Assembly (NCBI GenBank): GCA_002189035.1
Contig: CM007989.1
Coordinates: forward strand, 4,278,001 to 4,342,000
DNA: 64,000 bases
Direction: 5' to 3'
From: Utricularia gibba
Lineage: Eukaryota; Streptophyta; Magnoliopsida; Lamiales; Lentibulariaceae
The position numbers and the translations under genes were made by a program. This document shows, in pieces, positions 1 to 11,961 of the stretch; position 1 is the stretch's first letter, and each line of letters opens with the position of its first letter. The notes under the pieces are model-generated. The model saw nothing but the letters and a program-made list of their open reading frames with translations. It did no database searches and was not told where the DNA came from.

Positions 1-679
1 AAGAACTACGTTAAGAAAGTTAGAAAAGCAGAAGCCTATGAAAGACCTCATATGCATCTCTAATCTCTTGGAATTTCCTCTTTGCAGAAACGTTGTTCTT
101 GTTTGCATCAGGATGGTACTTCTTTGCAAGCTACATTGCCAAGCATAGAAAGTAAAAAATAACATTAGAAATCATATAAAAAAGAATGGTACTTATTTGC
201 ACGCTACATCCACTTTTCTTTTCTTACATTTTGAAAAGCCTTTTTAATATCCTGCGCAGTTGCATCTTTTGAAATTCCAAGAATATCATAGTAGTCACGT
301 TCTGCAGAACGACAGACTCCTGTTCGAATTGAGTATTATGCATAAAATCATCAAAATCAAACCACTTATTCAAGCGCAAAACCTGTGGCATGGATATAAC
401 GCAGTGCCCAAGGCAACCGGGATGGTGAAAAATCATGGAATATTCTGCTGGAGAAGCACCATTGTGCGCAAGCTAAGCATTAAAAAGATTCATTTTTCAG
501 TTACATCAGGAATAGAATGATCCAAACATTACCCAGTTGAGCATGTAAGCATTTAAAAAAACAAGAGCAAACCTGCAGAACGGAACATAGCTCGTTGAAA
601 AAACGACGGATTACTGAATAAGAGGACAGTGGGTGATCTTACGGAAACCTCGCACCAATACTGGAAACAAAGGCAACAT
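1..679 (-). CDS. ATJ1: Mitochondrial DnaJ co-chaperone, ATJ1-like, 5' exons only (partial)
   Basis: A type I J-protein that should stimulate mitochondrial Hsp70. Four exons fit in one phase: 679-643, 472-383, 319-228 and 130-47; the gene continues past the left edge. The predicted product has a roughly 45-residue N-terminus rich in Arg, Ser and Phe (likely a mitochondrial presequence) ending in RYIHATG, which is close to Arabidopsis ATJ1. The J-domain follows: [13 protein letters not shown], then KKAFQN, then [11 protein letters not shown] with an intact HPD motif and [12 protein letters not shown]. Donors and acceptors are GT-AG throughout (for example CACAG|GT and CAG|GA). I chose the ATG at 679 because it gives a presequence of ATJ1-like length; an in-frame ATG at 808 would add 43 residues. 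Exons 1 and 2 are less certain than the J-domain exons. The zinc-finger and C-terminal domains lie outside the window. A broken copy sits at 5345-6145. Confidence 0.82.
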
Positions 680-2077
680 AATTGGCGAATGACTACGTCC
701 AAATAGAGAGGAAACAAAATCTGCGAAGACCAAAAAAAAAAAAGAATCTACCAGAAACTTCCGCACAAGTGATCCTCGTGGGAGAGGCAGCCGTCTCAGG
801 CGCACCATTCCGCAGACTATCCAAATCGGAAATCAAAGGCGTTTGTCCAAACAACCAGCCGCACTTTCGCCGCAAGGACAACTCTTCTCATTTCATCGAG
901 CGGTGCTACTGGCTCTGGCTTCTACCTTGGGGAACAAGACAGTGCTCAACATTCAACCCTGGCAACGGCTCGCGACCCGCGAACCCGGTTCAAAAATGGT
1001 TGTCAGAATTGAGAGAGACATCGTTGGCTCTCATCGAACCGGGTCTTGTCAAATCCACGATAACAAGACCCGAAAGCCGTTATTTGACCCATTTGGTTAC
1101 GCATCCACCAATTTGTACCACATTCAATTTGCATAAATTCATTTCTAATGAGTTTGGTATGCTATATTAAGTAGAAAATATTCATAAATATATACAAATT
1201 TTGGGGTTAGAATTGGAATTTGACATCTATTCTAGGATATACCAATCTCATTTTTCTTATAATTCATTTTACATTAAAAATAATGAATAAATAATTATAT
1301 TTTCATTTAATGAAATGTTCCGCATCCATATATTCTTAATCCATTTACGTATACCAATCAAAAAATTTCCCAAATATATATTTAAATCTCACAATATAAC
1401 GGGCCGTGATGGTTACTGGGCCGTGATCATGGGCTTGAATTAGTGAGCAAACAGCCCAACCAAAATTAGGATGCTACAACTTGAAGACGTGTGACTTTTA
1501 ATTTTAATTTGGATTTAATGTATGATTTCTTTTAATTTACTATTAAATTAATATTTTTTAATGCGAAAAACATTAATTAATAATATCAAGTGTAACAATC
1601 GAAAAAAATGTTTGATATGTAAAAATAGAAATAGAAACAATTTTTTTAAATAGATATAAATGAGAAAAAATATTTTAATATAGATATATTTAACTTTTAT
1701 CATCCACATACTTAAAAAATAAGTATGTGAGTGGTATATTCATACAAAATTGGCCTACATATACTATAATTAATATGTAAGTGATATTATCATGTAAACT
1801 AGTTAATTAAATAATGATTTATATATAAATTTGAATATAAATCTTATATACTATATATTACCAAACAACACTGCGAAACCCTCCATTTGAGCTACTAAGT
1901 GAGTGTGTAAATTGCTATAGAAACCAATAGTGTGGTTGTAGGAAGAGCATGAGTGAAACACGCAGGAGAATAGAGCAGTCTCATTATTGCCATTTGAGAT
2001 TTATTTTACATTACCACATATTACATCACAGATTACAGACAACGGCATCGGGGAGACTGGAGAGCGTTCCTCGTAAT

Positions 2078-2798
2078 CTAGGGCTTGGTTTGAGCTTCAG
2101 TGTCCTTCTGTCCATCTGCTCCTAGCCACCCATGGCCGCCGTGTCTGTGCCCGTGTCCGTATCTAGGCCAGTAGTGATCCTCAGCAGCGTCTCCGGCATC
2201 TTCTTGAGGTCCATCTGCTCCTAGCCACCCATGGCCGCCGTGTCTGTGCCCGTGTCCGTATCTAGGCCAGTAGTGATCCTCAGCAGCGTCTCCGGCATCT
2301 TCTTGAGGTCCATCTGCTCCTAGCCACCCATGGCCGCCGTGTCTGTGCCCGTGTCCGTATCTAGGCCAGTAGTGATCCTCAGCAGCGTCTCCGGCATCTT
2401 CTTGAGGTCCATCTGCTCCTAGCCACCCATGGCCGCCGTGTCTGTGCCCGTGTCCGTATCTAGGCCAGTAGTGATCCTCAACAGTATCTCCGGCATCTTC
2501 TTGAGGTCCATGTCCTCCATGCCACCCATGGCCACCGTGTCCGTACCGGGGTCTACGCCAGTAGAGATCCTCACCCACGCCTTGTGTGGCAGCTAGTAAA
2601 AACACCCCACAGAAAATAAATACACAATCCAGACGATGAGTTTAAGCACAAACTAGTTTCTCAGCAAGGAGGAAGCACAAGCATCCACTTACATGCATCG
2701 TCGCTCTTCTCAGCAAGATCTCTCGCAGCCACCTGCGAAGAAAGGAGAACCAGCGCAGCTAAGAAGAAACCGCACAAGAGAAGTGACTTAGAAGCCAT
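2078..2798 (-). CDS. Secreted Gly/His-rich protein with tandem 33-residue repeats (GRP-A)
   Basis: Two exons: 2798-2693 and 2592-2078, with a GTAAGT donor, a CTAG acceptor and phase 1, giving 206 residues. Residues 1 to about 25 form a signal peptide (MASKSLLLCGFFLAALVLLS, cleaved near VAA), followed by RDLAEKSDD, a start typical of plant glycine-rich cell-wall proteins. The rest alternates basic Gly/His/Tyr stretches (RYGHGHRHGGHGW) with acidic spacers (PQEDAGDAAED). Four near-identical 33-residue units lie in the C-terminal part. I infer an apoplastic, possibly metal-binding protein from the dense HGGHG clusters; no enzymatic domain is visible. It is paralogous to the genes at 46830-47502 and 45569-45962, with the same intron phase. 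A TATA box lies 35 bp upstream of the ATG. The exact family name is not recognised. Confidence 0.82.
2112..2507 (-). repeat. Coding minisatellite, four 99-bp units
   Basis: Near-identical 99-bp units begin at about 2112, 2211, 2310 and 2409, inside exon 2 of the Gly/His-rich gene. The period is a multiple of three, so each unit adds 33 residues in frame. The three left units look almost identical; the fourth differs at a few bases (aacagtatc for agcagcgtc). The repeats in the unit 2 paralogue are far more diverged from one another. Confidence 0.95.
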
Positions 2799-2832
2799 TT
2801 TGGGGATGAAGATGGAGGAGAAACCCCTCACC

Positions 2833-2840
2833 TATTTATA
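2833..2840 (-). promoter_or_regulatory. TATA box of GRP-A
   Basis: TATAAATA on the minus strand, 35 bp upstream of the ATG at 2798, implying a very short 5' leader. The same box with the same surroundings stands before the unit 2 paralogue at 47537-47544. Confidence 0.72.
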
Positions 2841-4549
2841 GGAGAACAACAGGGCATAAGTGTTGTTAATAGGGTATATTATTTAAACGTTGTTTTTAAA
2901 TACAAAATGTGTTTTAAAATTATTTGATATGAGAGTTTAAAATAAGTGGATTAAATTTTATTTGGAATAATTTTTTATTCTAAATAAGTATTACGAAATT
3001 AGTTTTATTGTAAAAAAAAAAACGATTGAATTTTATTTTAGAAACAAAATTAAAAATTAAAAATATTTTTTAATGATAAATTATTGACCACTATTTAAAT
3101 CGGTATACCAAATTTTGTTATTTTTAATTTTTATAAGAATTAAAAAGTGATTTTAATAACATATAAAATATGGATATGTATTAAATTTCTATTTTTTCTT
3201 GAAATATAAATAACTTCTTTTTTAAACAAAATTGTTTCATTCAAACAGTATATTGTTTATTATGTATAAATATCGGCTTGCTTGACATTTGGTATCAAAT
3301 CTTGATAATAATTTGGTTTGAATTTTCGAGAATGCATTTTCGCATCGTTTCGAATGTTACAAATCAAAGATTCATGAATTATCGTTGTCATAAGAAACAT
3401 ATTTAATTTATAGCTTACTACAAATTACATCTAATGAGACGTTTGATAGACGTGTTTAGATGTTTAAACATATGTGTATTGATAATAATGAATATTTAAT
3501 AATAATGATTTTTAATATATGAATGCTTTGTAAAACAATTGCAAAGTATTCCAAACTAAGTATTTCGAAATTCAACTTCTATATTAGTTCTGTCAATCAA
3601 ACCAAGTTTAATAAAAAGTTATAAATTGTCTTTTATCATCAATGTTTATAAACTATATATTTTATAAACACATATAGTAAGCTTAATAAAAGTTTGGGTA
3701 CATATGTTCAAAACCTATGTATCAACAATATATACTTATGTAAATATAAATAATTAAAATATATTATTAGTTAGATTATTGTACGGAACACCCCGTTACT
3801 ATGATTCGAATTGGTACTGATATCTCCCATATTCATTGCACCTGGACGCTTTCTAAGGTACTGCTTCTCATGATTGGCGCTCCGATTTCCTACGGTTCAT
3901 CGCACCCGGACGATTTCAGGAATCAACAAGCGTCCCATTTTTAACCGCATTCGGTATATAGTTTTATCTGCATTTTATTTTTCACAAAAGTAATATTATT
4001 GAATGATGTAGTAAGGCTGCTTTGACGTGTATTACATTAGATAAGATTTACATTTCCGCCCCAATCATATCATTTCGAGCTTGAAAGAACTTATAATTTT
4101 AGGCTGTAATTAATTTTATTGCATCAATGCAAGAATAAGAGAATACTCATAAGAAAATACAATGGCATGAAAATCTTTTACTTTGAAGAATTAAAAGATG
4201 AAATAAAATGATATTAATATAATAACATATTATCAATTTATAATTGAATATGAATGCAATCTATAATATAACTCAAATAATTCTAATTTTTAATTTAATC
4301 AAAATTTAATATAAACATTAATAATCATTTAGGAAATCATGGAATATAGAAATAATTGGAAGATAAAGATTAAAAAATCAGAAATAACATCTAGTATAAA
4401 AAAGTATACATTATTTTCTTTACTATATACTATATTGATTCTCTAGATAAAATTTTATCCATTAATCAGTACTTACTATAACTTTAATTTTTCATTACAC
4501 ATAACTAGGGTGGAGTGATGGAACATATTGTAGATCAAAAGGGGCTCAG

Positions 4550-4565
4550 CCCCCCCCCCCCCCCC
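4550..4565. repeat. Poly-C tract (16 C)
   Basis: A run of 16 C following ggggctcag. The equivalent tract in unit 2 (49166-49174) has 9 C. Confidence 0.95.
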
Positions 4566-5344
4566 TCTAATAATAGTTAATTTAAAAAACAGATGTATTT
4601 TTTAAAAAAATCATTAACAGTTGATTATAGCGATTGGATTAAATTGGAATCACTTCAAAATAAAATAAAATAATTATGATTTGATATTTTAGTTAAGAAA
4701 TTATTTTTTTACACTTTTATTTATTGATTTATTTATTTCGGGTGAATTTGGGATAACTATGCATGCATTAGTCAAAGAAGGCTGCCTCCATAGGAATGAA
4801 AGGGGCTGCTGAGCTACTCCACTAACCGAGTGGCTGCTGTTTTTTTTAAAAAAATTCAAGTAATAAATTCAAACTCAGGAATAGTTGTTGTCTGTCTGAT
4901 TGATAAGTCGAAAGGGAATATAAATTAATAGATAAATAATACTGTATTCTATTTCTGATTAAATCAAAAGCTCAACCGGTTCAAACCGTCCATTTTTTTT
5001 AAACCTTTGAATAATGTGAATAAATTTTCTAGAATGATCTTAAATAATTTCTATAAGATTATATTGTAAATTAAATATATATATTTTTTAAAAATAGAAG
5101 TAAATAGTGAGTTGAGTTAATTCTATTTAAATGTGGATGCTATATTTTTAGACAATAATATCCTTAAATTTAAAACTCAATTATTTTTATGCCCTTTTAA
5201 TTTTTTAATTATAATTAAAAAGTAAAATTAGTATTTTCTTTATTTCATCAATTTTCCTTAATTTAATGAAATATAATAATCAACAATCATTTTTCTTATA
5301 AAGACAAGTGTTAATTCTGTAAATGCATAGATCGGCTAGTTATT

Positions 5345-6145
5345 CACATGGCAAATCTGCTTCACACGATAAATGCCTTGTGCATCCTTCAGCAGCTTCA
5401 GCAAATGTAAGCATGAGTTCCACCTATTTTCAAAATAATTAAAACTTAAAAATTCTCTAATTGAAGAGATAAAACAAGGTATTTACAGAAATAACTCAAA
5501 TGTATATCACTATCCATACTTTCAGCTCCATTTTCAAATATCTGCAACATTCACAAAGAAACAAGGATGTCGGTATTTGGGAACAATTTATAGAAAGCAG
5601 CCAAACTTTCCAAGAAACATGGAAGCAGCAAAGGAAGTACCTCAGAGAATATTTCATGGAAGGAATCAGAAAACCTTGTCCTATGCTCAAATCTAGCACC
5701 ATCCTCATCCCTTGTTGAATGCATAGGATCCTGGTACCATCCAGAATAGTTTTTCATCTGTTTTATATCAGCATTTCCAAGAATAAATAATCAGAAGTTT
5801 TTCAAACTGCGATTGGAAATCAGTATGAAGGTGGATTCCATAATAATCTAAGGAAAGAAGTTAAAAAAAAAAACCTTATCATATTGAGATTTCTTGTCAG
5901 GATCTCGCAGAGTCTGCAGTTACTACCATAAAAAAAGCAAAGTTTAGAAAAGAACTACGTCAAGAATGTTAGAAAAGCAGAAGCCTATGAAAGACCTCAT
6001 ATGCATCTCTAATCTCTTGGAATTTCCTCTTTGCAGAAACATTGTTCTTGTTTGCATCAGGATGTTACTTCTTTGCGAGCTACATTGACAAGCATAGAAA
6101 GTAAAAAATACCATTAGAAATCATATAAAAAAGAATGGTACTTAT
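5345..6145 (-). pseudogene. Broken second copy of the ATJ1-like DnaJ gene (internal exons)
   Basis: Exons recognisable in order: about 6084-6001 ([22 protein letters not shown]), 5913-5875 (TLRDPDKKSQYDK), 5757-5641 (KNYSGWYQDP to SFHEIFSE), about 5544-5495 (IFENGAESMDSDIH) and 5423 to about 5345 (VELMLTFAEAAEGC to DLPC). They match the J-domain, linker and start of the client-binding region of ATJ1. Damage: TAC has become TAA immediately before HPD; the donor after DIH reads TTGAGT where GTGAGT is expected; the last exon stops inside coding sequence at the duplication breakpoint, so the zinc finger and C-terminus are missing; and the first exons are absent, replaced by the transposon nest starting at 6146. 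The first 194 bases of the window are almost identical to 5952-6145. Confidence 0.88.
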
Positions 6146-6157
6146 TGTTGGTGTGTG

Positions 6158-6346
6158 TGTTTAGAAAGCAAGCTTGTACGCATGTGGTTGCCTGATGTAC
6201 TTGACGGTTATCACCCTCAAGTAAAGAATAGGCTCACCTATATTAATTGGATCGATGTGTGTTTTTTGCTTTCAATGAAATCGACTATGATTTCAGTTCT
6301 CCTTTGTTTTTCCATCTCGATTAGATTGCCGACACATTTTCATACA
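6158..6346 (+). repeat. Copia-A left LTR
   Basis: 189 bp, starting TGTTTAGAAAGC and ending CATACA, matching 19395-19584 with scattered substitutions. The PBS-like sequence starts at 6347. Confidence 0.86.
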
Positions 6347-6387
6347 TGGTGCGGTGAGCATGGAGACAACCTCCGATTGTCAGATAT

Positions 6388-6759
6388 TTGCTGCTGGCCG
6401 CGACGATGAATGATCCTTCTGTTGAACCCGCTTCCGATAGATCCGATCCGCTGATGTTGAGCGGATCCGATCATCCAAATATCGCATTGGTAAACGCTCC
6501 ACTCACTACACTTAATTACTTTGAGTGGAGGTGTAACGTGCGTTTAGCCCTTGGTTCGAAAAACAAGCTCGGCTTCATTGATGGAGAAGTTTCATGTCCA
6601 CTTATTGGTGATCCCACTTATAACCTCTGGATGCGTAATGATTACATGATCATGTCGTGGTTGTTGAACTCCATTTCTAAGAGCCTGGTTTCTAGTTTCA
6701 GTCATGCATCGAATTCATGCAACTTGTGGGTCTCTCTGCAAAATCACTACGGCAGGTAG
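6388..6759 (+). pseudogene. Copia-A gag, N-terminal part
   Basis: An open stretch with the typical Copia gag start: SDHPNIALVNAPLTTLNYFEW, then WRCNVRLALGSKNKLGF, and a W-rich segment (SWLLNSISKSL, LWVSLQNHYGR). The methionine of MNDPSVEP at 6406 is the likely start. A stop in place of the next codon ends it. The continuation is interrupted near 6895 and resumes at about 7211. Confidence 0.8.
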
Positions 6760-6894
6760 AATCATAGCCAATTTTACTAGATTCAGCATGATCTATATCA
6801 TCTTAAACAGGGAAATCTCTCTATCATTGAATATTATACTACGCTTAGTGGTCTGTGGATGATGAACTTATCAGAAGCCATTGATGAGAAAATC

Positions 6895-7206
6895 ATGTTC
6901 GGGAGATGCAACGCATAAATTGGGGAAGGAGTAGGGATTGAAGACATAATTCATGGGCCAAGAAATAAGATCAATGGGCCATGAAATGAGACCCAACAAG
7001 ATCTCTTAATTATGTAACAGCATGACCTGACCCAACACAAATGAGAGAGGAAGAGCAGTGCAACGGTCACCTGCAAGGAAGAATTAACGTTCATATGAAC
7101 GTTGGAGCACTACTGAAACCAATATAAATAGATGCAGGAACACTCATTTGTTTTTGGTTGATGTACCCCATATTTTCACACACCTTTAGATAATTCTATA
7201 TAACAA
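6895..7206 (+). mobile_element. Putative small solo LTR or TRIM-like insertion in Copia-A gag
   Basis: A noncoding block of about 310 bp splits the gag sequence. It can be read as TGTTCGGG...TATAACA, contains a promoter-like tataaata near 7123, and has a composition unlike the flanking coding sequence. I could not find a clean target duplication, so the ends are approximate. Confidence 0.4.
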
Positions 7207-7210
7207 CCAT

Positions 7211-7840
7211 ATGCACTTCATGCAATTTTTGATTCAAAACTCTTCTGGTCTGTGGAAAGACTTGGAGACCATCACACCTGATATAAAATGTTGCAACTGC
7301 TCAACTCTCGTTTCCACAGTAGATATTTTCGGCCCTACCAAGCTGACTCAATTTTTGCGTGGACTGAGTGATCGCTATGAGTCCATTAAAAATCATATTA
7401 TTGTAATGGACAACCTTACTGTGGACAAAGCTTACTCTATTCTGCTTAATGTGGAACAGAAGAAGAGTAGAATATCCACTACCTCTGTTGAGATTTTCAC
7501 TCATGTGGCGATGAACACATAGTTCCCTGAGGTTCCACTGGATGGGAATTTTGCATGTCAAGTCTCTCATAATAATTCATTCACTGGCAATGCTGAGAAA
7601 TGGGATGGTCATTATTGTGATTATTGTAGGTAACAAGGACACACTCGAGATACTTGTTTTGTGCTTATTGGGAATTATCCTTCATGGTGGAAGAAGAGGC
7701 CTTCCTTCATGGGTTCTGGGGGCCATCCTAATCTTCCCGTGCATGGGCAACCATCAGGCCTGCCCCCTGGAGGTAACACTAGACCAATGCATTTGTGAAA
7801 AGAGAGAAAAACTACTGCATTTTTCCATCAGTCTTTAGAG
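7211..7840 (+). pseudogene. Copia-A gag, C-terminal part and zinc knuckle
   Basis: Frames carry SGLWKDLETITPD, LTQFLRGLSDRYESI and NLTVDKAYSILLNVEQKK, typical of the gag domain of Copia. Near 7615 follows a zinc-knuckle-like CDYCR-QGHTRDTCF with a stop in the middle. Several frameshifts are present. Confidence 0.75.
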
Positions 7841-8289
7841 TACAAGGCAACCGATATTTATTACACCATTGCTCTTTCGTGTCTGATCACACATTCTGTC
7901 TCCTACATCTCAGTTTCTCGAGCCAACTGTTTGTCTCTGCCTCCTGCATTCTCATGGATTTAGGCTTGATGACTCATCATGAAATGGGACTTGCGACTTG
8001 GGCTCGTGCATGTGCTATCATTCAACAGCATTCTGCCCATCCTAACATACCTTATTCGTGCTAGGTGGTGCACTTAGCCAATACACCTGTGGACAATCTT
8101 TACTCCGAACTAGCTGTCACCTCCCCAGAGGTCAGCATCCAGTCTCTGCAGCTAGAACTTCCTGCTTTGCAATCTGAATTTCGAAAGCTACATTCCACTG
8201 GATAGCCTGTAAACCAAGTCCAACATTGTGCAGATATCGTACCTGTTGAGCTCTCTATGCATAGTCAATTGGCTGAAGGTTTTATTTGT

Positions 8290-9370
8290 AAGCCTTGGGA
8301 ATGGGTCATCGATCTGGCGCTACCACCCATATTTGTTTCACTAAGCACAATCTTCAGCTATCTGTGAGCGTTGGCAGAGTCGATGTTGCTTTACCTGATG
8401 GATCTCTGGCCAATGTTGCTGGTCGTGGCACTGTGACTTTGTAGAACAATGTGCTCCTGCACTGAGCTCTCTATATCCCTACCTTTAAATTCAACTTGCT
8501 GTCCGTTCATAGATTGGCCACTGACTTGGGAGTCATTTTTCGATTCTTGGCTAATGGATGCATTCTGCAGGCCCAAGACTCCGGTAAAGTCCTTGCTGTT
8601 GGGCAACTTCGTGATGGTCTCTACATCTTAGACAGCAAATCCTGACTACCACATTTCACTGTTGCGGCATACAAGGCCATCACCCATGGTGACATTGCCT
8701 TATGTCATTTACTTGATGCTCTGTGGAAAAAAGTTTTGTTGTTTTGTGGCTCTGTTTCACCTGCTGATAACTCCTTGTTATGACATTGCCATTTGAGCCA
8801 TATCTCTGATTCCAAGGCACATCATATGAACGTTTCCTATGGTCTCCACGGCCATCTGTGTGATATTTGTGAGCTCGCAAAGTTTCAGCGCCCCTGTTTT
8901 CCCTCAAGTGATTCGGTAGCCCCTGATAAATTCTCCCTCATTCACTGCGATTTATGAGGTCCTTACAAGGTTGCAACCATCCATGGGACATGGTATTTCC
9001 TCTCGGTTCTTGATGATTATACACGCAGCACATGGACTTTTCTATTAAAATACAAGTTGGACGCTATTGGTCACATCGCCCGGCTTCTCCCTTACTTTCA
9101 ACGACAGTTTGGGGCTGAGGTGAAACAGATTCGGAGTGATAAAGGTGGTGAGTTTCTTAATGCACAAATGCCACAATTTTGTGCTGATCATGGTCTTTTG
9201 CATCAGTTTACTTGCACTAATAGAGCACAACAGAATGGACGCGTAGAACGAAAACACAAACTTATCTCCTTGAGGTCACACGTGCCTTGTTGCTCCAATC
9301 CGGGGCTCCTGATGCCTTTTTAAGGTGATGCTGTAATGGCTGCCACTTATCTAATTAACCATCTTCCTAG
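8290..9370 (+). pseudogene. Copia-A protease, GAG-pre-integrase and integrase core
   Basis: Protease start WVID with a one-base loss that destroys DSGAT (near 8310). Then LAVGQLRDGLYILD, a His-containing LCHLSHIS-like zinc-binding region, GHLCDICELAKFQRPCF, and the integrase core: FSLIHCDL*GPY, VLDDYTRSTWTFLLK, QIRSDKGGEFLNAQM and QQNGRVERKHK. The D, D and E positions are recognisable although stops interrupt the frame. The Athila-like insertion at 9376 cuts the coding sequence. Confidence 0.85.
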
Positions 9371-9375
9371 TGCTC

Positions 9376-10736
9376 TGGTAAACAAAAATTTCCTAATGTC
9401 GTTGCAAAAATAGAAATTTCGTATCAAATAAATTTATAGGCACTAATCTACACAAAATACAAATTTAGAAAACTTGTATAGTGGATTTCAGGGTCGATCA
9501 CAAGAAGCTTGTGCTTGTTAAGTGTTTTAGCAGATACAGAATTCCAAACAGCAGTAGGTCTTAGTCTAGGCTCAAACTAACAGTGGTAAACAAGTTCAGT
9601 AAACAAGATCAGGTCTCAACACGTAAGGTAACAAATAATGGTTCTAACTCAGAGTAATACTAATATGCTAAAATTCCTAATTTAATTTACCATATTCCTA
9701 CACTCACAACTTCAAATAACCTAAGTCTACCCAGATCATTCATCACATTTTCGACTAAGCTAGTCCCTATTATAATCACCAACATTGCAATTAGATCTTC
9801 CCATATGCAAAGCATATAAAACTAGGTCTTCTCACATGCAAAGCATATAAAACTAGGTCTACCTGGTTCTACCACGGACTAACACCTACTACTTCTGTCT
9901 TGATTGTTGGTCTACCTCTAAATCAAGTATCTTAGTTGTGAAGCTACTTATTCTTCTCCTTAGGTCTACCCATGGAATAATAGAAAAAATAGTTAATAAA
10001 CAATGATGAATTTTATTATGAATCATAGATCCACATCACCATGCTTTACTTAAGGCATCCCTAAGGTTCTTGTTACTCATACTTCTAAGGTAAAATATGA
10101 TAACATTAACATGAAACAACGAAAATGTCAAGAACATCGTGAAAGAGTTGGTTGCAGAAACTAAAAATGTCAACAAACGAAAGTAAAGAAGTGATAGTTC
10201 TGGTTTCCATCGACTACTGTTCACAGGCCGGAACAGTATTGCTGGACTGGGTCTTGATCTTCTTCCTTCACGTTGGAGGTTCTTCTACAGAAAAAATCGC
10301 CCTTCTCATCCTTCTGGTTCAGTATTCGTCGTGATGGAGTTGGAGGGGAGAAACCCTCGTGTGTGTGCTGCAAACTGCTGCTCAAATCCCTTTGCGATTC
10401 TCTCTCCTCCTCATCTTTCTCTTGCCTCTTACTTTCCAAGACAAGTACAATCTCTGACAACTCTGATACTCTTGCCCCTGACTTGCAAACTACCGCCGCG
10501 ATAGTATACTCATTGCTCCCTGCTGCATGGTAACTTGCACGAAATCCTTGTTTCTTCCATGATCTTGGGGTTGATGCTAGACTCAAAATTGGATTAGAAC
10601 ATGGGATGGCCTAAATCCTTTGATTTAGCCCACTAACACACCAAAAATCACATTTTCCTAAGTTATATAAAAATACTTAAAACTATAAAATAAACAATTA
10701 AATATATTTAAAACTTGAAAAATTTGTTTGCTATCA
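9376..10736 (-). repeat. Athila-like element, left (3') LTR, LTR family Y
   Basis: 1361 bp, related along its length to 13974-15144 and to the solo LTR at 35947-37342. All share the block around gtgttttag, the aacctaagtctaccc stretch and the terminal ATTTGT-GCTATCA. Confidence 0.88.
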
Positions 10737-11961
10737 CACTATGCTACAATGACACTAGACTTGTCCCCAATTCTTACCTAAGACTAACAGAGAACTGGTT
10801 CCTAAAACATCAGTGATGAACATAAATAACTGAAAGTAATTTTCGGTGCATGAGCTACAGAAGTGCAAGTGTGCATATCATTTCATCACTCAAATGTGCA
10901 TGAGTAGATTCCTCTTGAGGAGTGTTTTTGAAGATCATGTCTTATAGAGATGATCCCTCCAAAGTCACTTAAGATCACGGTTGCCAACTCATTTTTTCTC
11001 TCTTTTTTTTTAAGCAATGAAGGGTTAGCTTGTTCTAGACTAATCCGGGCACACTGTCAATACCTTTTCTTTATCAGAGTGTTGGGCAAGCACTCACACC
11101 TTATAACCCTAGGCTTCTTCATACTCCTCTGGATTATTCTATCCTCGCTCACCCTTGCACTACTTATTGAGTCCGTACATGCTCTTTTGATATGTGCTGC
11201 TTTTTAGGATTTGAGTGCCATGTTTTTTTCTCTCTCTCTTTTTTTTGACCCTTTATTCACCTTTCTGTTTTTTTCGTGGTTGGCAACCAGTTCCATAGCC
11301 ACTATGAAGTTCAACAACTCATATAAAGATAATCTAAATCACACTCCTTAGATTCCTCTAGTCACTCACATGCTCTCATAAAATAAAAAGATAAAAACAT
11401 GCTCATGGGTATCAGAAAGGTCTACAAAGCTCATGCAACAGAATTTATCTAGCAGCTGTAATGTTCAATTACATAGTTACCGGAAACAATTTACTACTAC
11501 TAAACAAAACATGTAGTAAACACAACTCTAAGTCTGGACTTAAACTAATAGATACCACTCTTTCCCGACGTAAACAAGATCCTAAACATGAAAATAAAAT
11601 AAAAAAAATAAAAAACTACTATACTAAATCATTCTAGCAGCAGATTACTTGTTTAGGGAGGCGTTGGCCACTCATTGTTTCAACTATGTGATCACCCGAA
11701 TAAGGTCAGAAATTTTGTCACTCATCACTTTTAATATTTTTGGGCAGCAGAAGCATTTTTCTCCTTGAGCTGGGGTTGAGGTTGATGGAGGAGCAATGTC
11801 TTCCTTCTTCTTCCTTGGAATAACCCTTGCTTCCAGTCCTGCCAAGGATTTGAAAACAAACCCACTTCTTTGGGCTTTGATTAGTCCAGCAACTTTCAAC
11901 GAATATGCATCCAGAGGCACTCTCTTCATCTCCATGGAAGAATTCAAGTTCAGACAGCTTT

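Larger units (their letters stand above)
817..5288. repeat. Tandem duplication, unit 1 (Gly/His-rich gene plus DnaJ 5' flank)
   Basis: This stretch is collinear with 43972-49901 over nearly its whole length. It covers the DnaJ upstream flank, the Gly/His-rich gene and about 2.4 kb of AT-rich DNA upstream of that gene. Identity is obvious by eye even in noncoding DNA, broken by indels. Relative to unit 2 it lacks the MITE at 44098-44462 and a block of about 1.15 kb holding a further Gly/His-rich gene, and it carries a longer poly-C run. Similarity stops at 5288, just before the broken DnaJ exon. Only the Gly/His-rich gene is seen inside; the rest (1171-1990 and 2841-5288) appears noncoding. 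Confidence 0.93.

Noticed and set aside
682-1170. Plus-strand open frame of 162 codons in the DnaJ upstream region
   Set aside because: It starts at a non-ATG codon, overlaps the DnaJ first exon in antisense, is not open in the unit 2 copy and shows no family resemblance.
10221-10586. Frames of 80-120 codons in 10200-10600 and 14567-15000 that resemble each other
   Set aside because: Both pairs fall in the two LTRs of the Athila-like element, so the similarity is LTR similarity.
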